Positions 9,570 through 16,980 of a stretch of 64,000 nucleotides of DNA are shown here, one piece after another; the stretch's first letter is position 1; every line of letters begins with the position of its first letter. A program made the translations under genes and the position numbers. The notes beneath the pieces are model-generated. The model did not search any database, was not told the DNA's origin, and saw only the letters and a program-made list of their open reading frames with translations. The stretch lies in assembly GCF_022829385.1 (NCBI RefSeq), contig NZ_JAKSXX010000235.1:124001-188000 (forward strand), in the 5' to 3' direction. The DNA is from Methylobacterium sp. J-070. Its GTDB lineage: Bacteria > Pseudomonadota > Alphaproteobacteria > Rhizobiales > Beijerinckiaceae.

Positions 9570-9600
9570 TCGGTGAGGCGTCCGAGGTCCGCCTCACCGA
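9570..9600. terminator. bidirectional hairpin between convergent genes
   Basis: Perfect 11-bp inverted repeat TCGGTGAGGCG / CGCCTCACCGA with a 9-nt loop, between the stop of the hydratase gene (+) and the stop of ohr (-). There is no T-tract, which is usual in this GC-rich lineage. Confidence 0.6.
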
Positions 9601-9613
9601 TCCATAGCGCGAC

Positions 9614-10039
9614 TCAGGCGAGCTTCAGCCCGACGTTGACGTTGCCGCGGGTCGCGTTCGAGTACGGGCAGACCTGATGGGCGGCGTCGACGAGCTTCTG
9701 AGCGTCGGCGTGGTCGAGGCCGGGGAGGCTGATCGTCAGGTCGGCGGTGATGCCGAAGCCGCCCTCGGAGCGCGGTCCGATGCCGACATCGGCGGTGACT
9801 GTGGTATCGGCCGGGACCTTCATCTGCAGCGAGGGCGCGACCGCCTTCATGGCGCCGAGGAAGCAGGCCGAGTAGCCCGAGGCGAAGAGCTGCTCGGGAT
9901 TGGCGCCCGGGCCGCCCGCACCGCCCAGCTCCTTCGGAGTCGAGAGCTTGACCTCGAAGCTGCCGTCAGCGGTCCGGGCGGCGCCGTCGCGGCCCCCGGT
10001 GGCGGTGGCGGTGGTGCGGTACTTCACGTCTACGGACAT
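9614..10039 (-). CDS. ohr: organic hydroperoxide resistance protein, Ohr/OsmC family
   Basis: Thiol peroxidase of 141 residues that reduces organic hydroperoxides. The two redox cysteines are C59 in GYSACFLGA and C124 in QVCPYSNATRGN, both in the Ohr-type contexts. GANPEQLFA precedes the first, and the first strand has the YRTTATATGGRDG pattern of Ohr. The start was set at the ATG preceded by GGAGAG; the open frame extends 11 codons further. A promoter with an OhrR-like inverted repeat lies 60-90 nt upstream, but no ohrR gene is adjacent. Confidence 0.92.
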   Translation of the reverse strand: MSVDVKYRTTATATGGRDGAARTADGSFEVKLSTPKELGGAGGPGANPEQLFASGYSACFLGAMKAVAPSLQMKVPADTTVTADVGIGPRSEGGFGITADLTISLPGLDHADAQKLVDAAHQVCPYSNATRGNVNVGLKLA

Positions 10040-10101
10040 GGCTCTCTCCGATGTCAGGAAGAAAATCGGCAACTAGGGTCCGGCGGGCATCCGCCTAGCC
10101 C

Positions 10102-10130
10102 CATTTAAATTGCGCACAATTTAGATTCAA
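10102..10130 (-). promoter_or_regulatory. ohr promoter with OhrR-like operator
   Basis: Reading the minus strand, TTGAAT (10125-10130), a 17-nt spacer and TAAATG (10102-10107) form a good sigma-70 promoter for ohr. The inverted repeat TAAATTG-CGCA-CAATTTA (10106-10123) fills the spacer. Its AT-rich arms resemble MarR-family OhrR boxes. The -35 touches the stop codon of the upstream adenine deaminase gene, so ohr appears to have its own regulated promoter. Confidence 0.6.
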
Positions 10131-11848
10131 GGATCGACGAGCGCGAATCGGTCCACGTCGACCAACCCCCGGTCGGTGATCTTGAGGTGCGGAATCACGG
10201 GCAGCGGCAGGAACGCCACCTGCAGGAACGGTTCGGGCAGGACGACGCCGAGGCTGCGGGCGGCGGCCCTCAGGGTCACGAGGGCGTTCCGGATCGTCTC
10301 GAACGGCATCAGGCTCATGAGGCCGGCCAGCGGCAGGGCCATCTCCGCGAGGATCCGCCCGCCCTCGACCACCACGAAGCCGCCCTCGATCGCGCCGAGG
10401 CGGTTGACCGCCGCGGCCATGTCGGCCTCGTCCGCGCCGACCACCGTGATGTTGTGGCTGTCGTGCCCGACCGACGAGGCGATGGCGCCGCGCTGCAGCC
10501 CGAAGCCCTTCACGAAGGCGACCCCGATGCCGCGCCGGCCCGGCGGGGTCCGACCGTGGCGCTCGACGACCGCCACCTTGATGACGTCCTGGCCGAGGTC
10601 GATCCGGCGCTCTCCCTCGGAATAGGGCAGCGTGAGGTCGTGCCGCAGCGTGATGATCTTGCCCGGCACCACGCCGATCACCGGCGTCGACGGCCCCGAG
10701 CCCGGGGCGGCGAAATCGGACGCCTCCACACGCCGCGCCCGGACGCTGCCGCGCCCGATCGGGGCCACGGGAATCCGTCCCGTGAAGAGCGCGTCGTCCA
10801 CCGGGCGCCCGGCGCTGATCACCGCCGACACGGCGCAGGCCGCCAGGTCGTCGAGCACGACGAGATCGGCCCGTTGGCCGGGCGCCACCAGCCCCCGGTC
10901 GTGTAGGCCGAAGGCCCGGGCGGCGGACCAGGAGGCGGCCCGGTAGGCCGCCAGCACCGGGGCGCCCAGCCCGATCGCGGTGCGGATCATGTGGTCGAGA
11001 TGGCCCTCCTCGGCAATGTCGAGCGGGTTCCGGTCGTCGGTGCAGAAGGCGAGGAACGGCGCCGTGCGCTCGGTGAGGATCGGCGCGAGGGCGTGCAGAT
11101 CCTTGGATACCGAGCCCTCCCGGATCAGCACGGTCATGCCCTTGGAGAGTTTTTCCAAGGCCTCCTCGGGCGTCGTCGCCTCGTGCTCCGTGCGGATGCC
11201 GGCCGCGATGTAGCCGTTCAGGGCGGCGCCGCGCAGCAGCGGCGCGTGGCCGTCGATGTGCCGGCCCTGAAAGGCGGCGAGCTTCTCCAGCGCGCCCGGA
11301 TCGGCCCCCAGCACGCCCGGGAAGTTCATGAACTCGGCGAGCCCGATGACCTTCGGGTGGTCGGCGAACGGCAACAGGTCGGCGGCCTCGATCCGGGCGC
11401 CCGAGGTCTCCAGATGGTCGGTGGCCGGGACGCAGGCGGAGAGCTGCACCCGCAGGTCCATCGCCAGCGTCTCGGCGGACGCGAGAAACCACGCGAAGGC
11501 GTCGGTGCCGAGGACGTTGGCCATCTCGTGCGGGTCGCAGATCCCGGTGGTGACCCCGTGCGGCAGGACGCAGCGCTCGAATTCCTGCGGCGGCATCAGC
11601 GAGGATTCGACGTGGAAATGCGTGTCGATGAAGCCCGGCACGACGACCTTGCCGGCCAGGTCGATCTCCCGGGTCCCGCGATACGCCCCGTAGGTGCCGA
11701 CGATCCGGTCGCCGCAGATCGCGATATCGGAGGCGACCAGGTCGCCGGTGACGAGGTCGAGGAACCGGCCGCCCTTGAGCACGAGGTCGGCCTCGGCGAG
11801 GCCCTGCCCCTGCGCGATGGCGCGCCGCAAGAAGTCCATCCCGGTCAT
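10127..11848 (-). CDS. ade: adenine deaminase
   Basis: Metal-dependent amidohydrolase of 573 residues that converts adenine to hypoxanthine and ammonia in purine salvage. The metal-binding motif DTHFHVESS is at about 76-84, followed by HGVTTGICDPHE and, later, FCTDDRNP, all characteristic of bacterial Ade. The C-terminal adenine-deaminase domain (SVGHDSHNITVVG) is present. The ATG at 11846-11848 has a GGAGGA site; an alternative ATG nine codons upstream (11875) has none. It runs divergently from ilvD. Confidence 0.9.
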   Translation of the reverse strand: MTGMDFLRRAIAQGQGLAEADLVLKGGRFLDLVTGDLVASDIAICGDRIVGTYGAYRGTREIDLAGKVVVPGFIDTHFHVESSLMPPQEFERCVLPHGVTTGICDPHEMANVLGTDAFAWFLASAETLAMDLRVQLSACVPATDHLETSGARIEAADLLPFADHPKVIGLAEFMNFPGVLGADPGALEKLAAFQGRHIDGHAPLLRGAALNGYIAAGIRTEHEATTPEEALEKLSKGMTVLIREGSVSKDLHALAPILTERTAPFLAFCTDDRNPLDIAEEGHLDHMIRTAIGLGAPVLAAYRAASWSAARAFGLHDRGLVAPGQRADLVVLDDLAACAVSAVISAGRPVDDALFTGRIPVAPIGRGSVRARRVEASDFAAPGSGPSTPVIGVVPGKIITLRHDLTLPYSEGERRIDLGQDVIKVAVVERHGRTPPGRRGIGVAFVKGFGLQRGAIASSVGHDSHNITVVGADEADMAAAVNRLGAIEGGFVVVEGGRILAEMALPLAGLMSLMPFETIRNALVTLRAAARSLGVVLPEPFLQVAFLPLPVIPHLKITDRGLVDVDRFALVDP

Positions 11849-11990
11849 TGCGCCGCCGTCCTCCGCCTCTGCCATCCGGCTCTGCCATCCGCCAGGAGCA
11901 TGCCACGGCCGCGCCCCGCCGCGCGACGCTTGCGGACGACGGCGCGCGGGAGCAGAAACCGCCGCACCTGTGAACCGGTCGAAGTCCGCG

Positions 11991-13820
11991 ATGCCCGCCT
12001 ATCGTTCCCGCACCACCACCCACGGCCGCAACATGGCCGGCGCCCGCGGCCTCTGGCGCGCCACGGGCATGAAGGATGCCGATTTCGGCAAGCCGATCAT
12101 CGCGGTGGTCAACTCCTTCACGCAGTTCGTCCCGGGGCACGTGCACCTCAAGGACCTCGGCCAATTGGTCGCCCGGGAGATCGAGGCCGCGGGCGGCGTC
12201 GCCAAGGAGTTCAACACCATCGCGGTCGATGACGGCATCGCCATGGGCCATGACGGCATGCTGTATTCGCTGCCGTCCCGGGAGCTCATCGCCGATTCCG
12301 TCGAGTACATGGTCAACGCGCACTGCGCCGACGCGATGGTGTGCATCTCGAACTGCGACAAGATCACCCCCGGCATGCTGATGGCGACCCTGCGCCTCAA
12401 CATCCCGACGGTTTTCGTCTCGGGCGGCCCGATGGAGGCCGGCAAGGTCCAGCTGCCGGGTATCGCCAGGAAGGTCGACCTCGTCGACGCGATGATCGCC
12501 GCGGCCGACGACCGGATCTCCGATGCGGACGTGGCGGTGATCGAGCGCTCCGCCTGCCCGACCTGCGGCTCGTGCTCGGGCATGTTCACGGCCAATTCGA
12601 TGAACTGCCTCACCGAGGCGCTCGGGCTCGCCCTGCCGGGCAACGGCTCGGCGCTCGCGACCCACGCCGACCGGAGGCGCCTGTTCGTGGAGGCCGGCCA
12701 CCTGATCGTCGACCTCGCCCGACGGCACTACGAGCAGGACGACGCCGGCGTGCTGCCGCGGGCCGTGGCGAGCTTTGCGGCGTTCGAGAACGCCATGACG
12801 CTGGACATCGCCATGGGCGGTTCGACCAACACGGTGCTGCACCTGCTCGCCGCCGCCCACGAGGGCGAAGTCCCGTTCACCATGGCCGACATCGACCGGC
12901 TGTCCCGGCGGGTGCCGGTGCTGTGCAAGGTCGCCCCGGCCGTGGCCAACGTCCACATGGAAGACGTGCACCGCGCCGGCGGGATCATGGCCATCCTGGG
13001 CGAGCTGGACCGCGCCGGCCTCATCGACACGGGCGTCGGCAACGTCTCGGCCGGGACGCTGGGTGCCGCCCTGGCACGGTGGGACGTCGGCGCGGCCCCG
13101 AGCGCGTCGGTGAAGACCTTCTACCGCGCGGCCCCCGGCGGCGTGCCGACCCAGGTGGCGTTCAGCCAGGAGTCCCGCTTCGAGGAACTCGACCTCGACC
13201 GGGAGGCCGGCGTGATCCGCGACGCCGCGCACGCCTATTCGCAGGATGGCGGCCTCGCCGTGCTCTACGGCAACCTCGCCGAGCAGGGCTGCATCGTGAA
13301 GACCGCAGGCGTGGATGCCTCGCTCCTGGTCTTCAGCGGAACGGCCAGGGTGTTCGAGAGCCAGGACGCCGCGGTGGACGGCATCCTCAACGGCAGGGTC
13401 ATGGCCGGCGAGGTGGTACTGATCCGCTACGAGGGCCCCCGAGGCGGCCCCGGCATGCAGGAGATGCTGTATCCGACGAGCTACCTGAAATCGAAGGGGC
13501 TGGGGAAGGCCTGCGCGCTGGTCACCGACGGGCGGTTCTCCGGCGGCTCCTCGGGCCTGTCGATCGGCCACGTCTCCCCGGAGGCGGCGGAGGGCGGCCT
13601 GATTGGCCTCGTGCGTGACGGCGACACCATCGCCATCGATATCCCGGCCCGGAGCATCCACCTGGCCGTGGACCCCGCGGAGCTCGAACGCCGGCGGGCC
13701 TCCCAGGAGGCCGCGGGCTGGCAGCCTGCGACCCCGCGCAAGCGCAAGGTCAGCGCGGCCCTGCGCGCCTATGCGATGCTGACCACCAGCGCGGCGCACG
13801 GCGCGGTGCGCCGGGCCTGA
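11991..13820 (+). CDS. ilvD: dihydroxy-acid dehydratase
   Basis: Iron-sulfur enzyme of 609 residues that dehydrates 2,3-dihydroxyisovalerate and its isoleucine-pathway analogue in branched-chain amino acid synthesis. Cluster cysteines lie in CISNCDKITPGM (C122) and CPTCGSCSGMFTANSMNC. The start MPAYRSRTTTHGRNMAGARGL matches the family N-terminus, and the conserved GRFSGGSSGLSIGH is near the C-terminus. The protein is full length. Its stop at 13820 directly abuts the stop of the convergent SGNH hydrolase gene, leaving no room for a separate terminator. Confidence 0.95.
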   Translation: MPAYRSRTTTHGRNMAGARGLWRATGMKDADFGKPIIAVVNSFTQFVPGHVHLKDLGQLVAREIEAAGGVAKEFNTIAVDDGIAMGHDGMLYSLPSRELIADSVEYMVNAHCADAMVCISNCDKITPGMLMATLRLNIPTVFVSGGPMEAGKVQLPGIARKVDLVDAMIAAADDRISDADVAVIERSACPTCGSCSGMFTANSMNCLTEALGLALPGNGSALATHADRRRLFVEAGHLIVDLARRHYEQDDAGVLPRAVASFAAFENAMTLDIAMGGSTNTVLHLLAAAHEGEVPFTMADIDRLSRRVPVLCKVAPAVANVHMEDVHRAGGIMAILGELDRAGLIDTGVGNVSAGTLGAALARWDVGAAPSASVKTFYRAAPGGVPTQVAFSQESRFEELDLDREAGVIRDAAHAYSQDGGLAVLYGNLAEQGCIVKTAGVDASLLVFSGTARVFESQDAAVDGILNGRVMAGEVVLIRYEGPRGGPGMQEMLYPTSYLKSKGLGKACALVTDGRFSGGSSGLSIGHVSPEAAEGGLIGLVRDGDTIAIDIPARSIHLAVDPAELERRRASQEAAGWQPATPRKRKVSAALRAYAMLTTSAAHGAVRRA

Positions 13821-14498
13821 TCAGCGCGTGCCCAGCACCCAGCCGGCGATCACCGCCAGAACGACCGCCGCCGCCGCCGCGAGGGCGATGAAGCGGCGGC
13901 CGGCGAGCCGAGTCCGAGGTACGGCCGGCCGGGATCCGGGGGGAACGCGCCCCAGCGCCGACAGCATCAAGGGCTCGATGGCCGCGTAGCCGGCGGGGCT
14001 GAGGTGCAGGCCGTCCGTGCCATACTTCGCCCGGAGTGCCCCGGATTCGGTCGCCAGCACGGCATGGTAGTCGATGAAGGTCGCGCCGTGCTCGTGCGCG
14101 TGGTCGCGCAGCCACGTGTTGACCGCGGCGATCATCGCCGGAGCGTCCTTGACGGCCGGGTTCCACGGGATGCGGGCCGCCGGCATGATCGAGCCGACCC
14201 AGGCCTTCACACCTAGGGCCCGCGCCTCGTCGAGCATCCCGGCGAGCGTCCGGGCAATCTCCTCCGCAGGCACGAAGACGCCCTCGTTGCGGCCGATGTC
14301 GTTCACCCCGCACAGGAGATGGACGCCCCGGGCACCGGTTTCCTCAAGGTCGCGGCGGAACCGCATGGTGATCCAGCGGGCGGTCTGGCCGGAGCCGCCC
14401 CGGGGGATCAGGTCGTAGGCCGCGAAGGTCGCGGCCCGGTGGAAGCCCCACAGTTCCGTGATCGAATCCCCGATGAAGACGATCCGCCCGTCCACCAC
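13821..14498 (-). CDS. SGNH/GDSL hydrolase with C-terminal membrane anchor
   Basis: Esterase-type protein of 225 residues. Block I is FIGDSITELWG with catalytic S12, block II is RGGSGQT, block III is CGVNDIG, and the C-terminal DGLHLSPAGYA supplies the Asp and His. Residues about 200-222 form one hydrophobic segment, so the enzyme is tail-anchored. It starts with GTG directly after the TAA of the upstream gene, with zero gap, which implies coupled translation. SGNH enzymes near sugar-nucleotide genes often act as glycan O-acetylesterases; here that is inference from the neighbouring GDP-fucose synthase. Confidence 0.85.
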   Translation of the reverse strand: MVDGRIVFIGDSITELWGFHRAATFAAYDLIPRGGSGQTARWITMRFRRDLEETGARGVHLLCGVNDIGRNEGVFVPAEEIARTLAGMLDEARALGVKAWVGSIMPAARIPWNPAVKDAPAMIAAVNTWLRDHAHEHGATFIDYHAVLATESGALRAKYGTDGLHLSPAGYAAIEPLMLSALGRVPPGSRPAVPRTRLAGRRFIALAAAAAVVLAVIAGWVLGTR

Positions 14499-15536
14499 TT
14501 ACGCCGACGGCCCGATCGGGGCGCCGAGCGTGTCGGCCACCTCCTGCTGCAGCCGGTCGGCCATCCTCTGCCGCCCTTCGCCGTTGAGGTGGACGATGTC
14601 GGTGAACAGGGGGCGGGTGTCCTCGGCGAACAGGCCGCCGAGATCCCGGACCGCGAAGGCCGCCTCGGTGCCGGCCTCGGCGTGGAGCCGGTCGAGGACG
14701 CCCGCGAAGCGCGCGTATTGCCGGTCGAGATAGGCCAGGAACTCGCCGGAGGCGGCGCCGGCCTCGTCGCCCGCGCGCTCGACTTTCCGGACGACGCTGG
14801 GCTGGAGCAGGAACCGGATCGGCGCTCCGATGCCCGGTGCCAGCCGCGCCACGCGCTTCAGCGCCAGCTCGAACTGCCGCACCACCTCCCATTCCCAGAT
14901 GTCCGACTGCCAGTTCGTCAGCGCCCGCAGGTTCTCCAGCCGCCCGAAGATCATCTCCTGCAGCCGCTCGTAGGACAATTCGGGGGCATCCCCGCCCGTC
15001 TTCCGGGGATCGAAGACGAAGTCGTAGAGGCACTCGGTGGCGAAGTGGTTGTACGGGTAGCCCGCCCGCGGATCGAAGCTCCAGGGTTGAAAGATGTCGG
15101 TGGCCCCGCCGACGATCAGGATCACGTCCGGCTGAAGATCCATGAGCCGCGTGGTGATCAGGGCGACCATCTGGTTCAGACAGGCCGAGACCGCGCCGAA
15201 ATCGTACACCCGGGCACCCGGGCCGTGGACCTGCTTGAGCCCGGATTCGAGGCGGCCCGGGATGGTGTCGGCGAAGGTCTGCCCCTCGACCAGGGTGCTG
15301 TCGCCGACCACGAACACCCGCAGCGTCTCGGCGGCGGACCGTCCCTCCACGGGTCCGTCGTTGCGGTAGCCCAGCGCATCGTAGCGCCAGCCGGTCTCCG
15401 ATGGGGCTGCCAGCGGCTTACCGGCGAACTGCACGTAGGGGGCGGGGAAGCGGATGTTCGCGTCGAAGCTCTGGAAGTTCTTCAGGAACTTCTGCCGGCG
15501 GGCGTGATCGCTCTCGTCAGATGGCCGCTGGGCCAT
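14499..15536 (-). CDS. SGNH/GDSL hydrolase-like protein of unknown role
   Basis: Protein of 345 residues with a divergent SGNH fold: VVGDSTLVEGQ (S80), an ACLNQ segment in the block II position, GGATD in place of GxND, and DIVHLNGEG near the C-terminus for the Asp-His pair. The central part holds about 150 extra residues rich in Trp and Phe, so it is larger than a simple GDSL esterase. It has no clear signal peptide or membrane segment. It lies between the GDP-fucose synthase gene and the anchored SGNH gene and is probably co-transcribed with both. A role in modifying a fucose-containing glycan is only a guess. Confidence 0.75.
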   Translation of the reverse strand: MAQRPSDESDHARRQKFLKNFQSFDANIRFPAPYVQFAGKPLAAPSETGWRYDALGYRNDGPVEGRSAAETLRVFVVGDSTLVEGQTFADTIPGRLESGLKQVHGPGARVYDFGAVSACLNQMVALITTRLMDLQPDVILIVGGATDIFQPWSFDPRAGYPYNHFATECLYDFVFDPRKTGGDAPELSYERLQEMIFGRLENLRALTNWQSDIWEWEVVRQFELALKRVARLAPGIGAPIRFLLQPSVVRKVERAGDEAGAASGEFLAYLDRQYARFAGVLDRLHAEAGTEAAFAVRDLGGLFAEDTRPLFTDIVHLNGEGRQRMADRLQQEVADTLGAPIGPSA

Positions 15537-15605
15537 GGTCCGGCTCCTTCCGGGGGATGGTCGATCATGAACGGGCCTCGCCGGCTCGTCCCGCAGCCGC
15601 TCCGA

Positions 15606-16577
15606 TCAGCGCCGGAACGTCGCGTGGTTGTCCAGGAACCACCGGTAGGTCTGACGTAGGCCCTCCTCCAGGCCGATCTCCGGCCGCCAGCCCATGGCTT
15701 TCAGGCGCGACACGTCCATCAGCTTGCGCGGGGTGCCGTCCGGCTTGGCGGCATCGAAGTCCAGCGCGCCTTCGTAGCCGATGACCCGGGCCAAAGCCTC
15801 GGCCAGTTCGCGGATCGTGCAGTCCTCGCCAGTCCCGACATTGATGTGCGACAGGTCGGGCCGGGTGTTGGCCGCGTAGACGTCGTCCGCCATCTCCATC
15901 ACGAACACGCTGGCGCGGGCCATGTCGTCCACGTGCAGGAATTCCCGCATGGCGCGGCCGGTGCCCCAGACCGTGACGGTCGGGCGTCCCTCGTCCTTCG
16001 CCTCGTGCAGGCGGCGCATCAGCGCCGGGAGGACGTGGGCGTTCTCGGGATGGAAGTTGTCGTTCGGACCGTACAGGTTGGTCGGCATCACGCTGCGGTA
16101 GCGCCGCCCGTACTGGCGATTGTAGCTCTCGCACATCTTGATGCCGGCGATCTTGGCGATGGCGTAAGGCTCGTTGGTCGGCTCCAGCACCCCCGTGAGC
16201 AGCGCGTCCTCGCGCATCGGCTGCGCCGCGTGCTTCGGGTAGATGCACGACGAGCCGAGGAACAGCAGGCGGTCGACATCGGCGACATGCGCCGCATGGA
16301 TGAGGTTCGACTGGATCAGCAGGTTCTCGTGGATGAACTCCGCCGGGTAGGTGTTGTTGGCGTGGATGCCGCCGACCTTGGCGGCGGCGAGATAGACCTG
16401 GTCGATCCGGTGCTCGGCGAAGAAGCGACGGACCGCCGCTTGGTCGAGCAGGTCCAGCGCGCTCCGGTCCGCGGTGAGAATGCGCTCGTGGCCCATGTCG
16501 CGCAGGCGGCGCACGATGGCCGAACCCACCATGCCCCGATGGCCCGCCACGAAGATGGTCTGCGTTCGACCGTCCAT
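15606..16577 (-). CDS. fcl: GDP-L-fucose synthase
   Basis: NADPH-dependent epimerase/reductase of 323 residues that turns GDP-4-keto-6-deoxymannose into GDP-L-fucose in the cytoplasm. It has the Rossmann motif AGHRGMVGSA at 11-20, AAAKVGGI, SSCIYP with S109 or S110, and the catalytic pair Y138 and K142 in EPYAIAKIAG. Length and N-terminus are standard. It heads a three-gene minus-strand unit with two SGNH hydrolases. The partner GDP-mannose dehydratase gene is not in the window. Confidence 0.95.
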   Translation of the reverse strand: MDGRTQTIFVAGHRGMVGSAIVRRLRDMGHERILTADRSALDLLDQAAVRRFFAEHRIDQVYLAAAKVGGIHANNTYPAEFIHENLLIQSNLIHAAHVADVDRLLFLGSSCIYPKHAAQPMREDALLTGVLEPTNEPYAIAKIAGIKMCESYNRQYGRRYRSVMPTNLYGPNDNFHPENAHVLPALMRRLHEAKDEGRPTVTVWGTGRAMREFLHVDDMARASVFVMEMADDVYAANTRPDLSHINVGTGEDCTIRELAEALARVIGYEGALDFDAAKPDGTPRKLMDVSRLKAMGWRPEIGLEEGLRQTYRWFLDNHATFRR

Positions 16578-16959
16578 GCTGCCTTCAGCCCCTCGCGTAT
16601 CGTTCGTTCGCCGGGGCTCTGTACCCCATTCCGGCGCGCAACCGCCGCGCGGGAGGCCTTTTTACGGGGCGCATGGCGGAGCCGCAACGCTGCAGGCGAA
16701 TCGGTCCGATCACAGGATCTGAACGCTTCGCCCCACGCGAAAGGCCGGATCAGCATGTCTGCCCGTGGACGTGTCGCGCCTGCGCTTCACAATCGCGCGC
16801 CGCCGAGGCGACCGCACACCTTGCCGACCGACCGTGCTGACACCGCCGGTGGGATATCGAGGCGGGCCGCGGGGTCCGGTCCCGCCGGCGCGGTCCGAAG
16901 CCTCGAGGATCCACGCGCCACGGCATTTTTCGATCTTGCGCAACGGGAAACCGCCGCGC
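16578..16959. other. intergenic region between fcl and crtI, no gene seen
   Basis: About 380 nt separating the divergent fcl and crtI genes. Several short frames cross it, but none has protein-like composition or a ribosome-binding site. The end nearest crtI contains the candidate crtI promoter listed separately. The fcl promoter should also lie here but shows no convincing -35/-10 pair. Confidence 0.6.
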
Positions 16960-16980
16960 TAGTGTCAAGTCATGTTGACA
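16936..16980 (+). promoter_or_regulatory. crtI promoter with PpsR/CrtJ-type operator overlapping the start codon
   Basis: The operator TGTCAAGTCATGTTGACA (16963-16980) is a perfect TGT-N12-ACA site; its flanks extend the match to 8-bp arms AGTGTCAA and TTGACACT. TTGCGC (16936-16941) and TAGTGT (16960-16965), 18 nt apart, give a candidate promoter whose -10 overlaps the left half-site. The crtI ATG (16972-16974) sits in the middle of the operator, about 7 nt after the -10. Confidence 0.7.

Noticed and set aside
10095..13799. 1234-codon minus-strand frame over ilvD and ade
   Set aside because: It reads antisense to ilvD and in another frame through ade. Composition is random-like, and both true genes have full catalytic motifs.
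16710..16943. 77-codon minus-strand frame upstream of crtI
   Set aside because: Arg/Gly-rich with no ribosome-binding site or domain, and it would cover the crtI promoter; not supported as a gene.
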